In this document: positions 36,601 to 49,200 of the stretch, in pieces
How the letters are laid out: every line of letters starts with the position of its first letter
Position numbering within the stretch: position 1 is the first letter of the stretch
Assembly: GCA_033064195.1 (NCBI GenBank)
Contig: JARBJD010000211.1
Location: 62,001 to 126,000 of the forward strand
Length of the DNA: 64,000 bases
Direction of reading: 5' to 3'
Source of the DNA: Blattamonas nauphoetae
Taxonomy: Eukaryota; Preaxostyla; Oxymonadida
The notes under the pieces: model-generated
The model's input: the letters and a program-made list of their open reading frames with translations, nothing else
The model's database searches: none
What the model was told of the DNA's origin: nothing
Position numbers and translations under genes: made by a program

Positions 36601-36726
36601 GTAAGTGTCCCAAGTGACACCGCAACAATCTCATTCCTTCCTCAGAACTCGCCTTCAGACACGCAATCACTCGGCTTGGGAATGTCTACCGCGTTTGAGT
36701 GTGAAAGCGATGATGGAGGACATTAA
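33621..36726 (+). CDS. Helical-repeat protein inside the 4.5-kb element, possibly PP4 regulatory subunit 3 (SMEK)-like
   Basis: Exons inferred: 33621-33752, 33806-33883, 33915-34724 and 34786-36726. Introns are 53, 31 and 61 nt, GT-AG, each required to cross an in-frame stop or frame change, giving about 986 residues. The first ATG may not be the true start. Exon 1-2 read VEDGWWYTVNHPSEHDQQI and ASIALVQSFLVSIAKRDDG. Exons 3-4 hold helical repeats, with LQQLCELACHLVSTSHP-like sequence at the exon 4 start and SLPALRYLRTAL further on, in an order that recalls the helical core of SMEK/PP4R3, a protein-phosphatase-4 subunit. A coiled segment (EMEGMEERRLEEQSFREEM) and a long Ser/Pro-rich, probably disordered tail follow. 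The family assignment is weak. An intact spliced gene inside a transposon-like unit is the main oddity. Confidence 0.55.
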
Positions 36727-36940
36727 CAAGGCGATACGTCCTGTGGATGAAGACTGAACGGCCAGTGATTGGGATGAGGATACTGCAGCGGCAGCAAGCG
36801 ACATTCATGGGTGGGATCAACTCTGAAGTCAACTCCAAACTGCAATGCCGAAAAATGCGAAATGATCAACACAAAATTCACATTTCACGTCGTATTCTTT
36901 GATTGCAAACATTTTTAAGTCGAAATGAACCAAAACAAGA
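36727..36940. other. 3' flank of the cargo gene inside the element
   Basis: No gene is visible between the TAA of the cargo gene and the right terminal repeat. Confidence 0.5.
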
Positions 36941-37029
36941 GAGATCTGCGTGTAGACTTCGAGATCTGCGCCTAGACCGATCTGCAGATCTGCGTCTAGA
37001 CTTTTCCGGATCTGAGCCTAGACTTACCC

Positions 37030-37248
37030 AACGAACAGGCCATTTGAGGCAACTTGCGGTTGGATAATGATCGAGTGGTCTTGTCCAATGAAGTGAAGAT
37101 TCGAATGTTTGAGTTGGACATGCTCGCCGTCGTACACTGTGTCGGAGAGAAGAAGGGTATTCGAGTTGGCCGAGAACGCATGAACAAGGTCTTGGATACT
37201 GGCAGCGTGAGATAACTTGCACAGAACGAAGATGATTGAGCAGAGCAT
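37030..37248 (-). pseudogene. S3, proximal part: signal peptide and N-terminus of a secreted surface protein
   Basis: On the minus strand, the ATG at 37246-37248 opens MLCSIIFVLCKLSHAAS, a clear signal peptide, then DLVHAFSANSNTLLL, then HSNLHFIGQDHSIIIQP. The frame is good up to NGLFV, where the 4.5-kb element interrupts. From memory this matches the N-termini of very large pectin-lyase-fold surface proteins of oxymonads. Only the first 75 or so codons are present. Confidence 0.6.
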
Positions 37249-37380
37249 GAAGAAGAGAATGTCAGCGGTGATTCGTTGAGTTCTTTTCAACAGCCAGATT
37301 TGCACATTATTATCTCCCATTCTCTCTGCTTTGTTCAGAAACGAGTGAAAATGATCAAATTGTGACATGAAACGTGAAAT

Positions 37381-39336
37381 TTACATCCAAAATCCATTAT
37401 GTCTCCATCCTATCCATCTTGTGCTGTTCATCCCACTCTCCACACACACCCGTTTGATAGTATCCACAATCTCTGATCGTGTTTGATTGTCCCTTCGCAA
37501 CAGCCATCTTTCTATCGCATCTTCATGTCCTGCTTCTCGTTGTCTCTCCACTCTCTTCTTCCATCTCTCTTTCTCATCCTTCTTCATTCTCACATCTTCT
37601 CTTCGGATCCTCTTCAGTCGCTCCACCAACTCATTCTCCTTTGTCTTCTCCACCAACCACCCCACTTCCCACTCCTCTCTTCCCGTCTCCACAATCTCAC
37701 CACCTTCAAGCAGATCTCGCTCGAGAATGAATGTCTGTTCCAAAAGTTTTGGGATTTGACTTGGTAGTTCCTTGCCTCTTGGACCATCTTTCGAAATGAA
37801 CTCATCTCGCTGAAGAATGAACTGCAAATATTGCTTCGCTGGCTTCAACACTCGTTCTAACTGCAACAGTCGGATCCTCTTCCGCTCTTCGTTGTCTTGA
37901 GCGATGTCTTTCGGATTCCAAATCAAGTTGATGATGGCCGTAATTAGATACATATGGAATTTTCGATGTGTTGTTGGAACTACCATCGGGTTGAATGTGT
38001 CGATCACTCGTTCAACCAGATTCTCTTCCAGCATGCGAGGAACAAAGTGATGGAGAGCGCCGCTGATGTTGATGATCATTCGAACATGAGAGGGGTGAGT
38101 TGGTGAAGAGTGACGACACGTTCGTTCCAAAAGTGAGCAGAGCTGCGGAACATCGCAGAAGGCAGACTCGCAAACTCGATGGAGTGATTTGTGAGAGGAA
38201 CCGAGACTGTTGGCCGTATAGTCCCAGCAGTTGTTGAGAATTCTGATCGCCAGGTCAGTTCGATCTGAAGGTGGACAAATCGATTCGTTCTTCTCGTGCT
38301 CAATTAGATCGAGGCAGGTAATGATGGTTGATTTGAGAAGAGGAACAAAGTCGCCGTCGATCAGAATCTGGACAAGATGAGAAGAGACAAAGACACACCT
38401 CTACAAATGCGATGTCTGTGTAGATGAACAACATGTGGAGGAGAAAGAGTCCTTCATCAATTCTTTCAAAAACAGTGTTTCCAGTGAGAAGTGGTGATTC
38501 GGAGGGAAGTGTGACGGAGAGAGCAGAGATTGTTCCATCCGAAGCTGACGATTCGGCGAAGAGTGACTTCATTTCTGAAACATGCTCGGCCAGTGTGGAA
38601 CACAGCCGTCCTGCGAACGGCACAAGCTCCGACGAAATGTCAGTCGAACCAGAAGGCACTTCGAGTGTTCGGAGGAAGGAGTATGTTTCTGAATCAGACC
38701 CGCTTTGTGATGAGAGAGCATTTAGAGCCATCTTGGACACGTCGAGATGTGGGGAGAAACTCAGTTGGGCGAGAATCGTGATATGTGGAAGGGAGAACTC
38801 CTTATTCGTACAATGATCGACAAATGCGAGAAATGCGGTTTTGTGGTGGGCGAGGAAGGCAGATGATGATCGAGGTGTGGAAGTGAACAACAACAGACAA
38901 TTTCCGATCTGGGACAAGAAAAATGGAAAAAGGGAGGAAGACACACCTCAGTGAGCACAGTGTCGTTCTTTGCCAAGACCATCCATTTGAGAAGGAAGGA
39001 TGGAATCGATGATCCACAAATCCTATCCAATGCATCTTCTGATGTTTTCCCTGATCAATGAAAACGTGAAGAAGAGTCGGAATGAACATGAAATATTGAC
39101 AGACCAATCAGAGACAACAATTTTGGGAGAGCTAACTGAAAAATGATGATGAAACTTGAATCACACTGGAACATCACATGGTTTGGTCTTTTCACAATAT
39201 TCCTCAAGGGGTTTGATGTATTCCATATCAAGAATTGCTGGGAGGGCCCAATCTGTGTCTGTCAAAATCATCAACGAGAGTGAAGGAAAACAAGGCGAGT
39301 CAGACAAGTCGCTTGAGAGAGAAGGGTATTCAACAT
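37381..39336 (-). CDS. R6: six-exon helical protein, family R
   Basis: Minus-strand exons are 39336-39306, 39258-39167, 39135-39105, 39050-38947, 38908-38399 and 38367-37381, about 584 residues, stop after WRHNGFWM. Introns are 47, 31, 54, 38 and 31 nt. The start is MLNTLLSQAT, and exon 2 has TDWALPAILDMEYIKPLEEY. All exons are open and of standard length, so it looks functional. The C-terminal charged part reads EEWEVGWLVEKTKENE and ERWKKRVERQREAGHED. It lies head to head with the ATM gene, with a 379-bp inverted-repeat element between them. Function unknown. Confidence 0.75.
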
Positions 39337-39452
39337 TTTTTGACGGAGTGGTTTGCAATCTCCACAGATCTGACGTAGAGACACTTCAAGAAAGTTCTGC
39401 AAGGATTTCAGAGTGATCTCGAGACAAAATCGTCAAACTGTTTGTTGCGCAA

Positions 39453-39831
39453 CTGTCAGCGAGGCAATTGGTTTTTGGTTCTTGTGGTTTTTTCAAAGGG
39501 TCGGATCAGAGCTCTTTTCGTGAAATGTGTCAATATGATTCAATAAGGACAACGAGGCTCAATAAATCGGAATAAAAACACAACCGATGTGTTGTTTCAA
39601 TGGAATAGCTCACTGGAAAAGGCTCAACCAACGGTCAATCAAACTGGGGTTCTTCAATTCTTGCCTTTTCGTGGAAGGAGGTTCGTTTCAATTTGTGATT
39701 ATGTGTTATTGAGTGTTGATTTTTGTCAAAGCAACGATAAAAGAGGAAAAGGATCACATTGGGTTGAAATGATGCAGATCCGACCCTTTGAAAAAATCAG
39801 AAGAACCAAAAACCAATTGGCTCGCTGACAG
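39453..39831. mobile_element. 379-bp MITE-like element with 55-bp terminal inverted repeats
   Basis: The left end CTGTCAGCGAGGCAATTGG and the right end (inward CTGTCAGCGAGCCAATTGG) match over about 55 bp with three differences, up to a shared GGGTCGGATC. No target duplication is visible: the left flank is R6 upstream DNA and the right flank is the middle of a surface-protein fragment. It therefore sits exactly at a rearrangement junction. The interior encodes nothing. Confidence 0.85.
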
Positions 39832-39832
39832 A

Positions 39833-39960
39833 TCCTCGCCGTCGTACTCTGTCTCGGAGAGAAGCAGGGTATTCGAGTTGGCCGAGAACGCATCAACAAG
39901 GTCTTGGATACTGGCAGCGTGAGATAATTTGCACATAACGAAGATGATTGAACAGAGCAT
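39833..39960 (-). pseudogene. S4: short 5' fragment of the secreted surface-protein gene
   Basis: The minus-strand frame from 39960 reads MLCSIIFVMCKLSHAAS and NTLLLSETEYDGE, matching S3, then ends at the 379-bp element. About 42 codons remain. Confidence 0.6.
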
Positions 39961-40268
39961 GAATGATATTTTATAAAGGGTGATAGTTTATGCAGAGACA
40001 ACTTGCCAGATTTGCACATTAATATCCCCCTTTCTCTCTCTTTTGTTGTGTAATGAGGTAAAATTATCAAACCATGACGTGAAACGTGAAATTCACTTTC
40101 TGCTACGAGAATCTCTCACAATCTTTCTCACTGATGTTTGGTCCACGAACATGGTATGGCTGTGCGATAAATAGTTGGGGAGATGTCCGAAAAGTCGATA
40201 AAAAGTCAAGATTAACGAATGGCGTTTGGAAACCGAGCGGACAATTGATCTTGCCCAAGTCACAATTC
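39961..40268 (+). promoter_or_regulatory. 5' flank of the ATM gene
   Basis: The first 130 bp are the flank that follows S copies in other units (ACGTGAAACGTGAAATT at about 40077). From about 40133 the sequence matches the 5' flanks of P1 and P2 (GTGCGATAAATAGTTGGGG at 40164-40182 and at the P2 equivalent). The open frame extends upstream to 40086, but the ATG at 40269 is the one present in all three copies. Confidence 0.45.
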
Positions 40269-43200
40269 ATGACTCTGTCAAGCCTCGAATATAAACTCAA
40301 TCAATTCCAGAACACCACATCTATTCTCAAGAAAAATGAAACTTCGGATCGAATCAAGGAATCAATTTCCAATCCGTCGATTTTGAAGGCGCTCGACGCT
40401 GCATCGTCCAGCATCGAGCAAGGAAACAAATTATTCAGTCAAGGGGTGACTTGGAACCGAATAGTATCGTGTTATATCCGAGGGATCAACGAAAATGTGT
40501 ATTCAAATCGGGGACAACGGACATTGGTGGATATCATGAATTGCTTGAAACAGATTCTATTGTTGGGGTTTGAAAAGCAGTGGAGGATTTCATCTTGTTT
40601 TCCACAGATAGCTGAACATGTGTGTACGATTCTGCAGACGGATCAGAATCAATTCTATCCGCCGTACCTTGATCTTCTTCTTCGTCTGACCGAATCGCCT
40701 TCCTTTTGTTTCTCGTTTGCTTGGCGATCTCAGCGCAAGCAACACCAGCATGTAAATGCGGGGAAGTCGACATCGATTGCATTTCAGTCGACGACATCAC
40801 AGTCGAGCGACGTGAAAGTTCCGTCTCTCGATTCGGTTCTGAATCTTCTTGTTGTTTTGTCTGAAATGAACCCGAACCTCAAAAGACGATGTGTTCAATG
40901 CATCTCGAACTTTCTTGTTCATACTCAACAAGTATTGACAGATTCCGCTCTTGAACTCAAACTGTTCGAGATCCCCGCAGCTGTGTGTCTGGAAGCCTCA
41001 AGCATGGATGAAGGACTTATCGGAGATGCTCTCTACCTTCTGAAAACCCTGATTATTATGCATCGTGAATCGCATTTGGGAGGAATTGGTCACGCTTCGA
41101 GTTGTCCGCTCTGTTCATCGTCATTCCGATCATTTTGGACGTCGTCATGGAAGATCTTGCGGATGCAGATGAATCGAAGGAAGACTTATCAAATTACGAT
41201 TGAAGTGATGTCAGAACTAGTGACCGAATCGATGACACGTCAATCGTTGGATGGATCTCCTGAACCAAAAGATACAGTTGGCGTGAATATGGATCAATCT
41301 CGGCAGAAACGCAAGCACACGTCACTTTTGAAGGAGATCACAAGAATAGATGAGAGCAACATGTTTCCTGGGCATGTTCAGAAAGTCGCTCCTTCAGGCC
41401 CAGCCAAAGTTTCACTCAGCACTTTCCTGCTGGATTCTCTGCAACAGACTTTGTCGCTCCTCATTACTGACTTTAAGAACCATCACATTCATCAGACTCC
41501 AACCACCACGATACTTTCATCGACACCGCAGGATTCGCAAATTGAGCAGAAATCGCAAGATCTCTTCAACGTAATGGATTCAATTATTCTCCTTCTATCC
41601 ACTCGTCCGTTCTCGAGTCCATTAATTTCGACGTATGTCCAGAATACACACTTCTCCAAGCTCGATTCTGTGTGGCTCTTCGTCTTCGCGACAATTCAAT
41701 CGACTCTCTCGTCGTTTTCGTTTTCCTCAAAATCACTCACATCATCCTCGTCTCATTCCCTGTCTGCCACCACTCTTCCTCTCCAATTCTTCCAGTTCAC
41801 TCTCCATCGCCATCCCTGCCTCGTTTCTCCGTTCGCTCTTCATGGAATCGCCTCATTTGCACACATGTTCATCAGCAATCCAATCAAAACACTGAACTTT
41901 TGGGCGTTTGCCTGTCTGTCGCACTGTTTCAGCCATCGTCACTCGTCCTCGTTTCTCCATCCTCCCCCACCCTCTTTTCGCAAATTCCACTCACTCAACA
42001 ATCCAACTCCGACTCCTCCTCTCTCCGGACACATCCGATCTCACTCAACAAGCACCACACCAGCGACAGCGACCACGTCCATCCCTTTCTCAACTCCGAT
42101 GCTCGTCCCTCACTCTATCCAGCAATCTCAAACCCGCTCCCATCTCCAAACACCTCTCACTCGCTCCTCATCCCTCCACTCACACTCCTCGCCAACCCTT
42201 AGTGCAGATTCTCCGTTTTCAACCCAATTCTCCACGTTTTTCTCCAATCGAGCGAAACACTGGATCAACCATTCTTCATCATTCGATCTGGCTGCTCGGC
42301 AAGTCGGCGATGCGCATATTGTCCAAGCTTCCCTCCTTTCACTCTCAGCCTTCCTGAAAAACAACCTTGCCAGCCACGCCCTCCTCCAAACAGTTTCTCA
42401 AGCAGTTCTCACACAAACCTCAGCCTCATTCCTCTCTCCAGGCCATTCCACGCTCTTCCGAACTGTTGTCGCTCGGTGTCACAGCGGATTCTTCATCAAT
42501 TCTCGCCAGACCCATTTTTCTGTCGAACGGCTTCTCCAAGCACATGTTGACAGCTGGACAGATGAGAATGTCCCGACACTTCCAGTCAACTCGATGGAGT
42601 CGTTCGGTGTCGCTTTTGGAGTCCTCTTTTTTCGAGGCAATTCTGGACTCTCCGAAATAGACGCTGTTCGAGTTCCGAAAGATTTTGAACAAATCGGGAA
42701 CCGGGATGATGTGGAGACACGACTGAAGGAGCATGCGTTTTGGACAAGTCCCTATCTCCAATTTCTGTTTGGAGAGGATGGAGAGACAATCCAAAGGATG
42801 TCACAGTCCCGGTCGCTCTCTGCTCTTCAAACATCGTCGTTCTCTCCACTCGGCCTGATTGAGCAGATTCTGACGCACCTCTTCCAACCACGAGTTGTGA
42901 TTGAGAACGAGACTGATTCTGTCTCTCCACTCGCCTCAACCTTCCTCTCCTTCGCTTTCTTCTTCCTTCGCTTTCTGCAGACGATTGTATCAAGTCTCCT
43001 TTCCTTCTTTCGCTCCAAGTTTCCAGGGACAACCCTCTCAACAGCGATGGAACTCAGTCTTTTCATATATTCCAACACAATCCCTCCCAAAACCCTCTCC
43101 TTTATCTCTCTCTCGTTCCAAGTCATTTCCATTCTCCATTCCTCTCTCACAAGGATCCTCCTTGGACTGTTGAATATCCTCTCACAAGAAAAAATTGAAG

Positions 43201-46200
43201 AAAACCAAACACGAGATATCGAATCACTCTGCGACCTGGTGAAGGAGATCGGCCTCGCTCAGATCGGACAGGAAGGAGACGAGTCTCCCTCTCTGCTCTC
43301 CTTCCTTTCGTCGTTCACGGGCACCGACGCTTCTTGCTCAATCATCACTGACGGGATGTCGATATCGGCTCTCTTCTCCATCCTTCTCTCCTCGTCCTTC
43401 TCACAACTCAACGAACATCTTGCCACGTCAGCCGCATCTGCCCAGCCACTCGCCCAGAATGACAGTCTTGGAGTGGATGGGATCGTCACAAGTCCACTCC
43501 AAACCAAACCTGAAGTTCAAAAACCGCGTCATTCTGACTTCTTCATCGATGACGACGACGCAGATTTCCTACTTGGTGTGGGAAATGTGGAAGAGACGAA
43601 ACCAGCCAAGTTCCAACCAGCGAACGATCACTTGCACAACAAACTCTCGAAATCGTTGTCAAATGAAAACAACAGCTCGCTGAATCTGTCAAACAAGGCG
43701 AATCAAACGCCAACAAGACAGCTGTCGATGGAATCGTCGGAGTCTGAAAGTGTGATGGGAATGCAGAGGACGAGAGAGTTGATTGTGGAGAGCATGGTTG
43801 GGAGAGAGGCAGAGGCAGTGAACACTTCACTCAAAATGCTGACCGTTCCACAATTGCTCGTTCTGATGAACAATCTTCTCAACTCCTTCCCCAAAACTTC
43901 GTCTCAATGCCAATTCTGTCTGACGCGACCACATTTTGGGTCAGCTCATTCACGCCACACTCAACAATGTCCTTTCATCACTCTTCTCGGAAAAGTACTT
44001 CATTCGATCGTTGTTGATGAGCCAACCAAAGCCTCACTTCTCTCTCTTTCCAGATTCATCTTCAGATCGCATTTTGGGGAACTATTCGGACAGGGAGGAG
44101 TTCTGACGTCTCTCCTCGATCAAGCATCGACTTCTCAACTCAAGCATATCAACGCTTCATCATCACTTGTTCTTCCTCTCCTCCATTCTTTGGATCTGTT
44201 CTTCGCCGACTCCATCCAATTCTCTCCGTTGAACAAGGTGTCCCTTCTTCATGACAGTCTCAATATTCCCCCACAGCCTGGAAATCTAAATGAACACGAC
44301 TTCCAATTTCCGGACACGGCCATTGTCCCCTTCTTCACATCTCTGAATGGCATTCTATTGCTCGAACACCCAACCCTCCTCACTGTGACACAATCCATTC
44401 TTCTCCACTCCATCCCTTTCGCGATCCACACCATCTCCTCCACCCAACGAAATCCAAATGCGATTGTCCCTCTCAACGCCATCTCAGTCATTCTCACTCA
44501 CTTCAACTCGATCCTCACCCAACCAGAAACGCCGTCGCTCGTCTCACTTCTTCAAAAGAACGCTGCAATCCTCTTCATCATCACAACGAAGACTTTCCTT
44601 GAAACAAAAATAGCATCGACGATGGAGCAGGTTTTTCCAACGAGCAATGAGGGGATTCTGGTTGAACTCGTTCAGAGCATCGTGACAGCGTTTCGGAATC
44701 AGTCTCAGACGTCGAAGGCGGTCACGCATCAGCCACAACAGCCATCATATCATCCAACAACTCAACCACACACCTCCACCCATCATAAGCACCAACACAC
44801 CAAATCGAAAGCGCAGAGGAGCAAGATGAGAATGGATGATGAGGATGGAGATTGGACCGAATCGGATTGGTCGAAAGAAACAGACACTTCGGACGAGACA
44901 GCAGATGATCTCTTCTCCGAAAATCAAAACAAGAAACGAAAACGACCTGCTCCAATCAAAACGTTCGATTTCGACGATTCTCCAGCCGTTCAACCATTTC
45001 AGGAGCCATCACACAACTCGCAGGACGAGCTCGAGCTTAGCACGAAGAATGTTTTGTGTTTTATGGTCGTTCTGGCCAAGCAAGCACATGATTTCGGGTT
45101 AACAACGCTTCTCAAGACATCTCTTTCTCTATTCTTCGTGTTGGTGAAGGAACTGCATTGCCCGATGTCGTTTGCCGCGTCTCGTCTGCACTTTCTTGTC
45201 AGGCCGAATCGGCTGGAATACTTCATGCTCCCACATTTTGCTCATTTTGGAGCGACTTGGGCGAGATTTGAGTTTGGACTGGGCGATTTCCCGTTCGAAC
45301 TGATTGGATTCGATTCATTTTCCAACTTTGTGCAACAAACAATCCACTCTTTCGTCTCTTCTTTCCTCCTCTTTTCAAACGATTCACTCCAACGTCAGAC
45401 CCTTCTTCAACTTGTCACTCTGACCACCTCTCTCACCGACACTGCCCTCCAAACATTTGTCGAGGCATTCGCCTGTGAGCTCTCCTCTCTCGAAATGATC
45501 TCTCCATCCTTCGCCGCCATTCTCGACTCACTCAGCTCGGACATCGCCAAACTCCACCTTCCCGACCTCCTCCATCAGAATCAGTGTCTCCTCGTGATGA
45601 CGTTTGCCCTGAAGTATTCAGCTCATCTATCCACACTCCCTCAACACCTTCTTCCAGACAACCCTGACCTCGCCTCTCAACTCACAATCCTCTCAGCGTT
45701 CTCGACTTATTCAACTCGCATCTTCAGCGAGATCAGATCATCTCCTAACTTCGAGAAAATGGTCAAAACCCTTCCTCGCACATGTGAACCATATGTTCTC
45801 TTCAACCGAAGTGTCTTCGCCCAAATTGGACGATATCTCCTCTTTGTCACGACTTATCTCGAAAGTTATTCCGATTTTGCCGAAATCGGCTCGTTCCTCG
45901 AGTTGATGTTGGGGTTCATGTTGTCGTTTCTGGAGTATCGGATCAACACATTGTGGGCGCCAGTGATTCTGAGCTGTGTGGAAAGAATTCTTGACAAGAT
46001 GGATGTTGGATTACTCAACGATTCGGAAGATCGACCGTATTCCGCTTCCGCTTCCACACTTTCAGCACTCAACATCTCATCTTCGCCTCTCACGTCGAAA
46101 TCCTCTCCTCCTGCCAGCTCCATCTTTCTGGGTGTCCGATCCTGTCTCAATGTCATCCGACTTCTGATCAATCGGAAGATGGTTGGTGTGGACGACGAAA

Positions 46201-49200
46201 ACCCGAAGACGGAAGAACAACTCGCTCCGTTCAGAGTCAAAATGGTCGAACATGAACAGCTGGTCAACGAGGCATTCGTTCGAACATTCTCTGTCCTCGT
46301 TCCACTCATCGACAAATTAGCAAACCAGCCACAGTCAGTTTTCACGGTCTCGCTTCTGTCTCAAGCAATCGCAATACTTAGCTCGATTGTTTCACACACC
46401 TCATCCATCCTTCCCCTCTCTTTCGCTGCTCTCTCACATCTTCTCCGAAAATGTTCATCCACACACAGACTTGTTACCGACCTCTCGAAATCGCTTCATA
46501 TCTCACTCGTCCGAGTTCAGCTGACACCTCAGGTCGTCTCAGCTCTGATTCAGAACTTCATCGCATCGACCCTCTCCACCGTCGACGAGTGTTACTCGCT
46601 GGGAATCCCAAAAAGTTCAGTCAACACATCGGCATCTCCATCATCGACCATCTCCAGGTCCAATTCCGTGGCAATCCCACTTCCAACAAATTCGGGTGTC
46701 TCGCAACAGGTTCTTGAACAACTCCAACTTGTCGAGCATTGTGTGCTTGATCATCGCTTCGAGAATCTCCTTTTCAAACTTCCAACAGAATCAGCGATGA
46801 TCATTCAAGCTGCAGTGTTTTCAATCCAATGGACAGAACTCCACAACCCAGCATCGGAATTCTATCCTTCAGAAACACATCGACTTCTCCTGACTCTCTC
46901 TCTGCATCTCGTCGCAAGCACCTCTCCCCACGCATCCATGCGAGCCAATGCTCTGAGTGCGCTTGGAGATATCGGGATCTGGACTCCGTTTCTCCATTCT
47001 GCTCTTCCAGTCATCAAAAGAATCTACCCAACCAACTATCCGGATGACCAACAACTCACTCTGAACATTCTCCAATCGTTGTTTTCTCTCGTCTACAATG
47101 AACGACTCGACTCAGCCACATTCATCCAACTCTCCACTTCCCTTCAATCTGTCATGCATCTGGACGGAAGCATGGCAGCTACTCGACTCCCGGAATTGGA
47201 GAGGAGGATCTTGGCAGGGTTCAAGCAGACGCCTCTCTCGAAATACGACAGCGAATGGACATCAGCGAGGAAGGGAAGTGTTCTGGACAACAGTATCGAC
47301 ACCACACAACCACAAGACAAACAATCTCTCCAACTTGGAGTCTCATCGACCGCTCTTCTCTCTCCGAATACGAACACCACAATTGGCTCACCAAACTCGT
47401 TCACATCCTCCACGACTCTCCCATCGCCTCTCAGTTCGATGAATTCCGTTGAACTTGCGTCGCCGCGTTCGAACGCGTTGGTCATCCCGTCTCCGTTCGA
47501 CGTTCCATATCGGCAATTCGTCACCGATTTCTGTTCAACACTCGCCTCCCACTCTCCTTTCAGCTTCCTCAGAACTCTCAAACCTCTTTTTGCGATTTCT
47601 GTGGAACTGTCGGAAAAGTTGGTGATGCCTCTGTTGTTGGACTGTCTGTGGAGTGACGCACCTGCAAACATCACAACTCTTTCTGTGTTCTTCGAGACAA
47701 TCTTCAAACCGACTGCAGAGCCAGATTCTCCAGACGGGAGTGAGGATGGAATGATGGTGGATGACACCCCAACACACATCCCTCGAATCGAAGCCAGCAT
47801 CTTCCGATTTCTTCTGTCAGTTCTGGAGCAGATCCGCCAACACGACACGATTCAACTCCGAACGATTCTGAACCGAGACTCGTCTCCGTTTGATCAGAAC
47901 ATGAACCACACAACCCTTTTTGGGAAGTGTCTCGTGCAATATCGGCAAGCGTCGCATCCTCCCCTCGACGAAGAGTACCCGTCCAGCCTCTTCAGCCTTC
48001 TCCACATCGATCTCATCGAAGCCGCTCAGGTCGCTGTTCGCGTGGAAATGCACGATTTCGCACTTCTTCTTGTGGAGATGTGGTGTGGGCAAGTTGTTGA
48101 AGAATATCACGAAGCGAAAGTGAAGTCGGCACAGGCCATCCTCCAAGCCATCTTCGAGCTCAACTCCAAATCCACACAGCGATCGTCGACTCAGCTCAAA
48201 GCACAATCTGCTCGTCTCTCTGAGAAACTCGCCCAAGTCACTGGAAATCTGTTCATCGACCCAACAACGGTCATCTCGAAGGGAGTGTGGAACGGGCGGT
48301 ACAGAAAGGTGGTTGGGGGTGTGATGAGCGAGGCCTCGCTCCGTCTCGGCTGTGTTGACGCTGTGGACGGGCTGGGTGTTGTGCTCGGGTCTGATTTGGA
48401 TGACTTTGTGTCTGTTCCGATGATGCACTCGGATTGGACCAACGCAATCTCGTCTTTCGAAGTTCGGATGTCTCTCCACAACGATCTGCGGATGAACGGA
48501 TCTGTCCACACTCGATCCCTCCCTCCTCACCAGACAGGGCGAGACCAGCCCCACTGTTCTGTCCTCATCCAACAACACTTCCCGGACTATGTGAATGTGG
48601 GTGATGATCGGAAGCAGTTGTTCCTCTCGTTCGTCGAGAGTTTGCGGATGGCTGGCTTCTCTTCAATCGTCCAGACTGTTCTTAACTCGAAAGCAGGACT
48701 GGCGCAGGATGGCTGGGAAGAACACTCCAGCTGCTGTTTCAACGAAGCTTGGCATGATCTGAAGAAGTGGCCAGATCAGCCAGACAAGTTCGCGAGTGTG
48801 TGGAATGGCGAGAAAGAGACGAAGCACAATCCATCGACTGGTCTCGTCTCGCTCTCACCAACTTCACGAGTGATTGGGTTTGATCAATCCTTGTACGGGT
48901 TCTTTGAGAGGATGCGGGAAGGCTCTCTCGACGAAATGACAACTTGGTTGGAGTCGGCCTTGTCGGCTCTCACAATCACAACATCTCCCAACCAAATCTC
49001 CAACAATCGAACTTTGGAGACTGTTGCTTCGCAGGCCACTCTTCTGAGCGAGCAGAGACATTTGGCAGAGGCCCTCCTCGATTCTGTCGAGATCTCTCGA
49101 AATGCTCTCCTCAGCCACGATGGATTCGGAGATGGAATGGCTGTCCTTCCCCCTTCACAGACACCGCATGGTGATGCCACAATTCCTCAGAATGATTGGA

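Larger units (their letters stand above)
32508..37029. mobile_element. 4.5-kb Mutator-like TIR element carrying a spliced host-type gene
   Basis: The ends are near-perfect inverted repeats of about 95 bp, beginning GGGTAGGTCTAGACTC on the left and GGGTAAGTCTAGGCTC on the right, with weaker similarity for another 20 bp. The terminal repeats are themselves built of AGATCTGC/GTCTAG modules. The 9-bp sequence AACGAACAG flanks both sides (32499-32507 and 37030-37038) inside a surface-protein fragment. A 9-bp duplication with long TIRs is what Mutator-like elements make. No transposase is visible, so it is non-autonomous, in the manner of a Pack-MULE. Cargo: the gene at 33621-36726. The region 32600-33600 has open frames but none I can support. 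Confidence 0.85.

Noticed and set aside
47817-48578. 253-codon antisense frame within ATM
   Set aside because: It lies wholly inside the verified ATM frame and has no recognisable domain.
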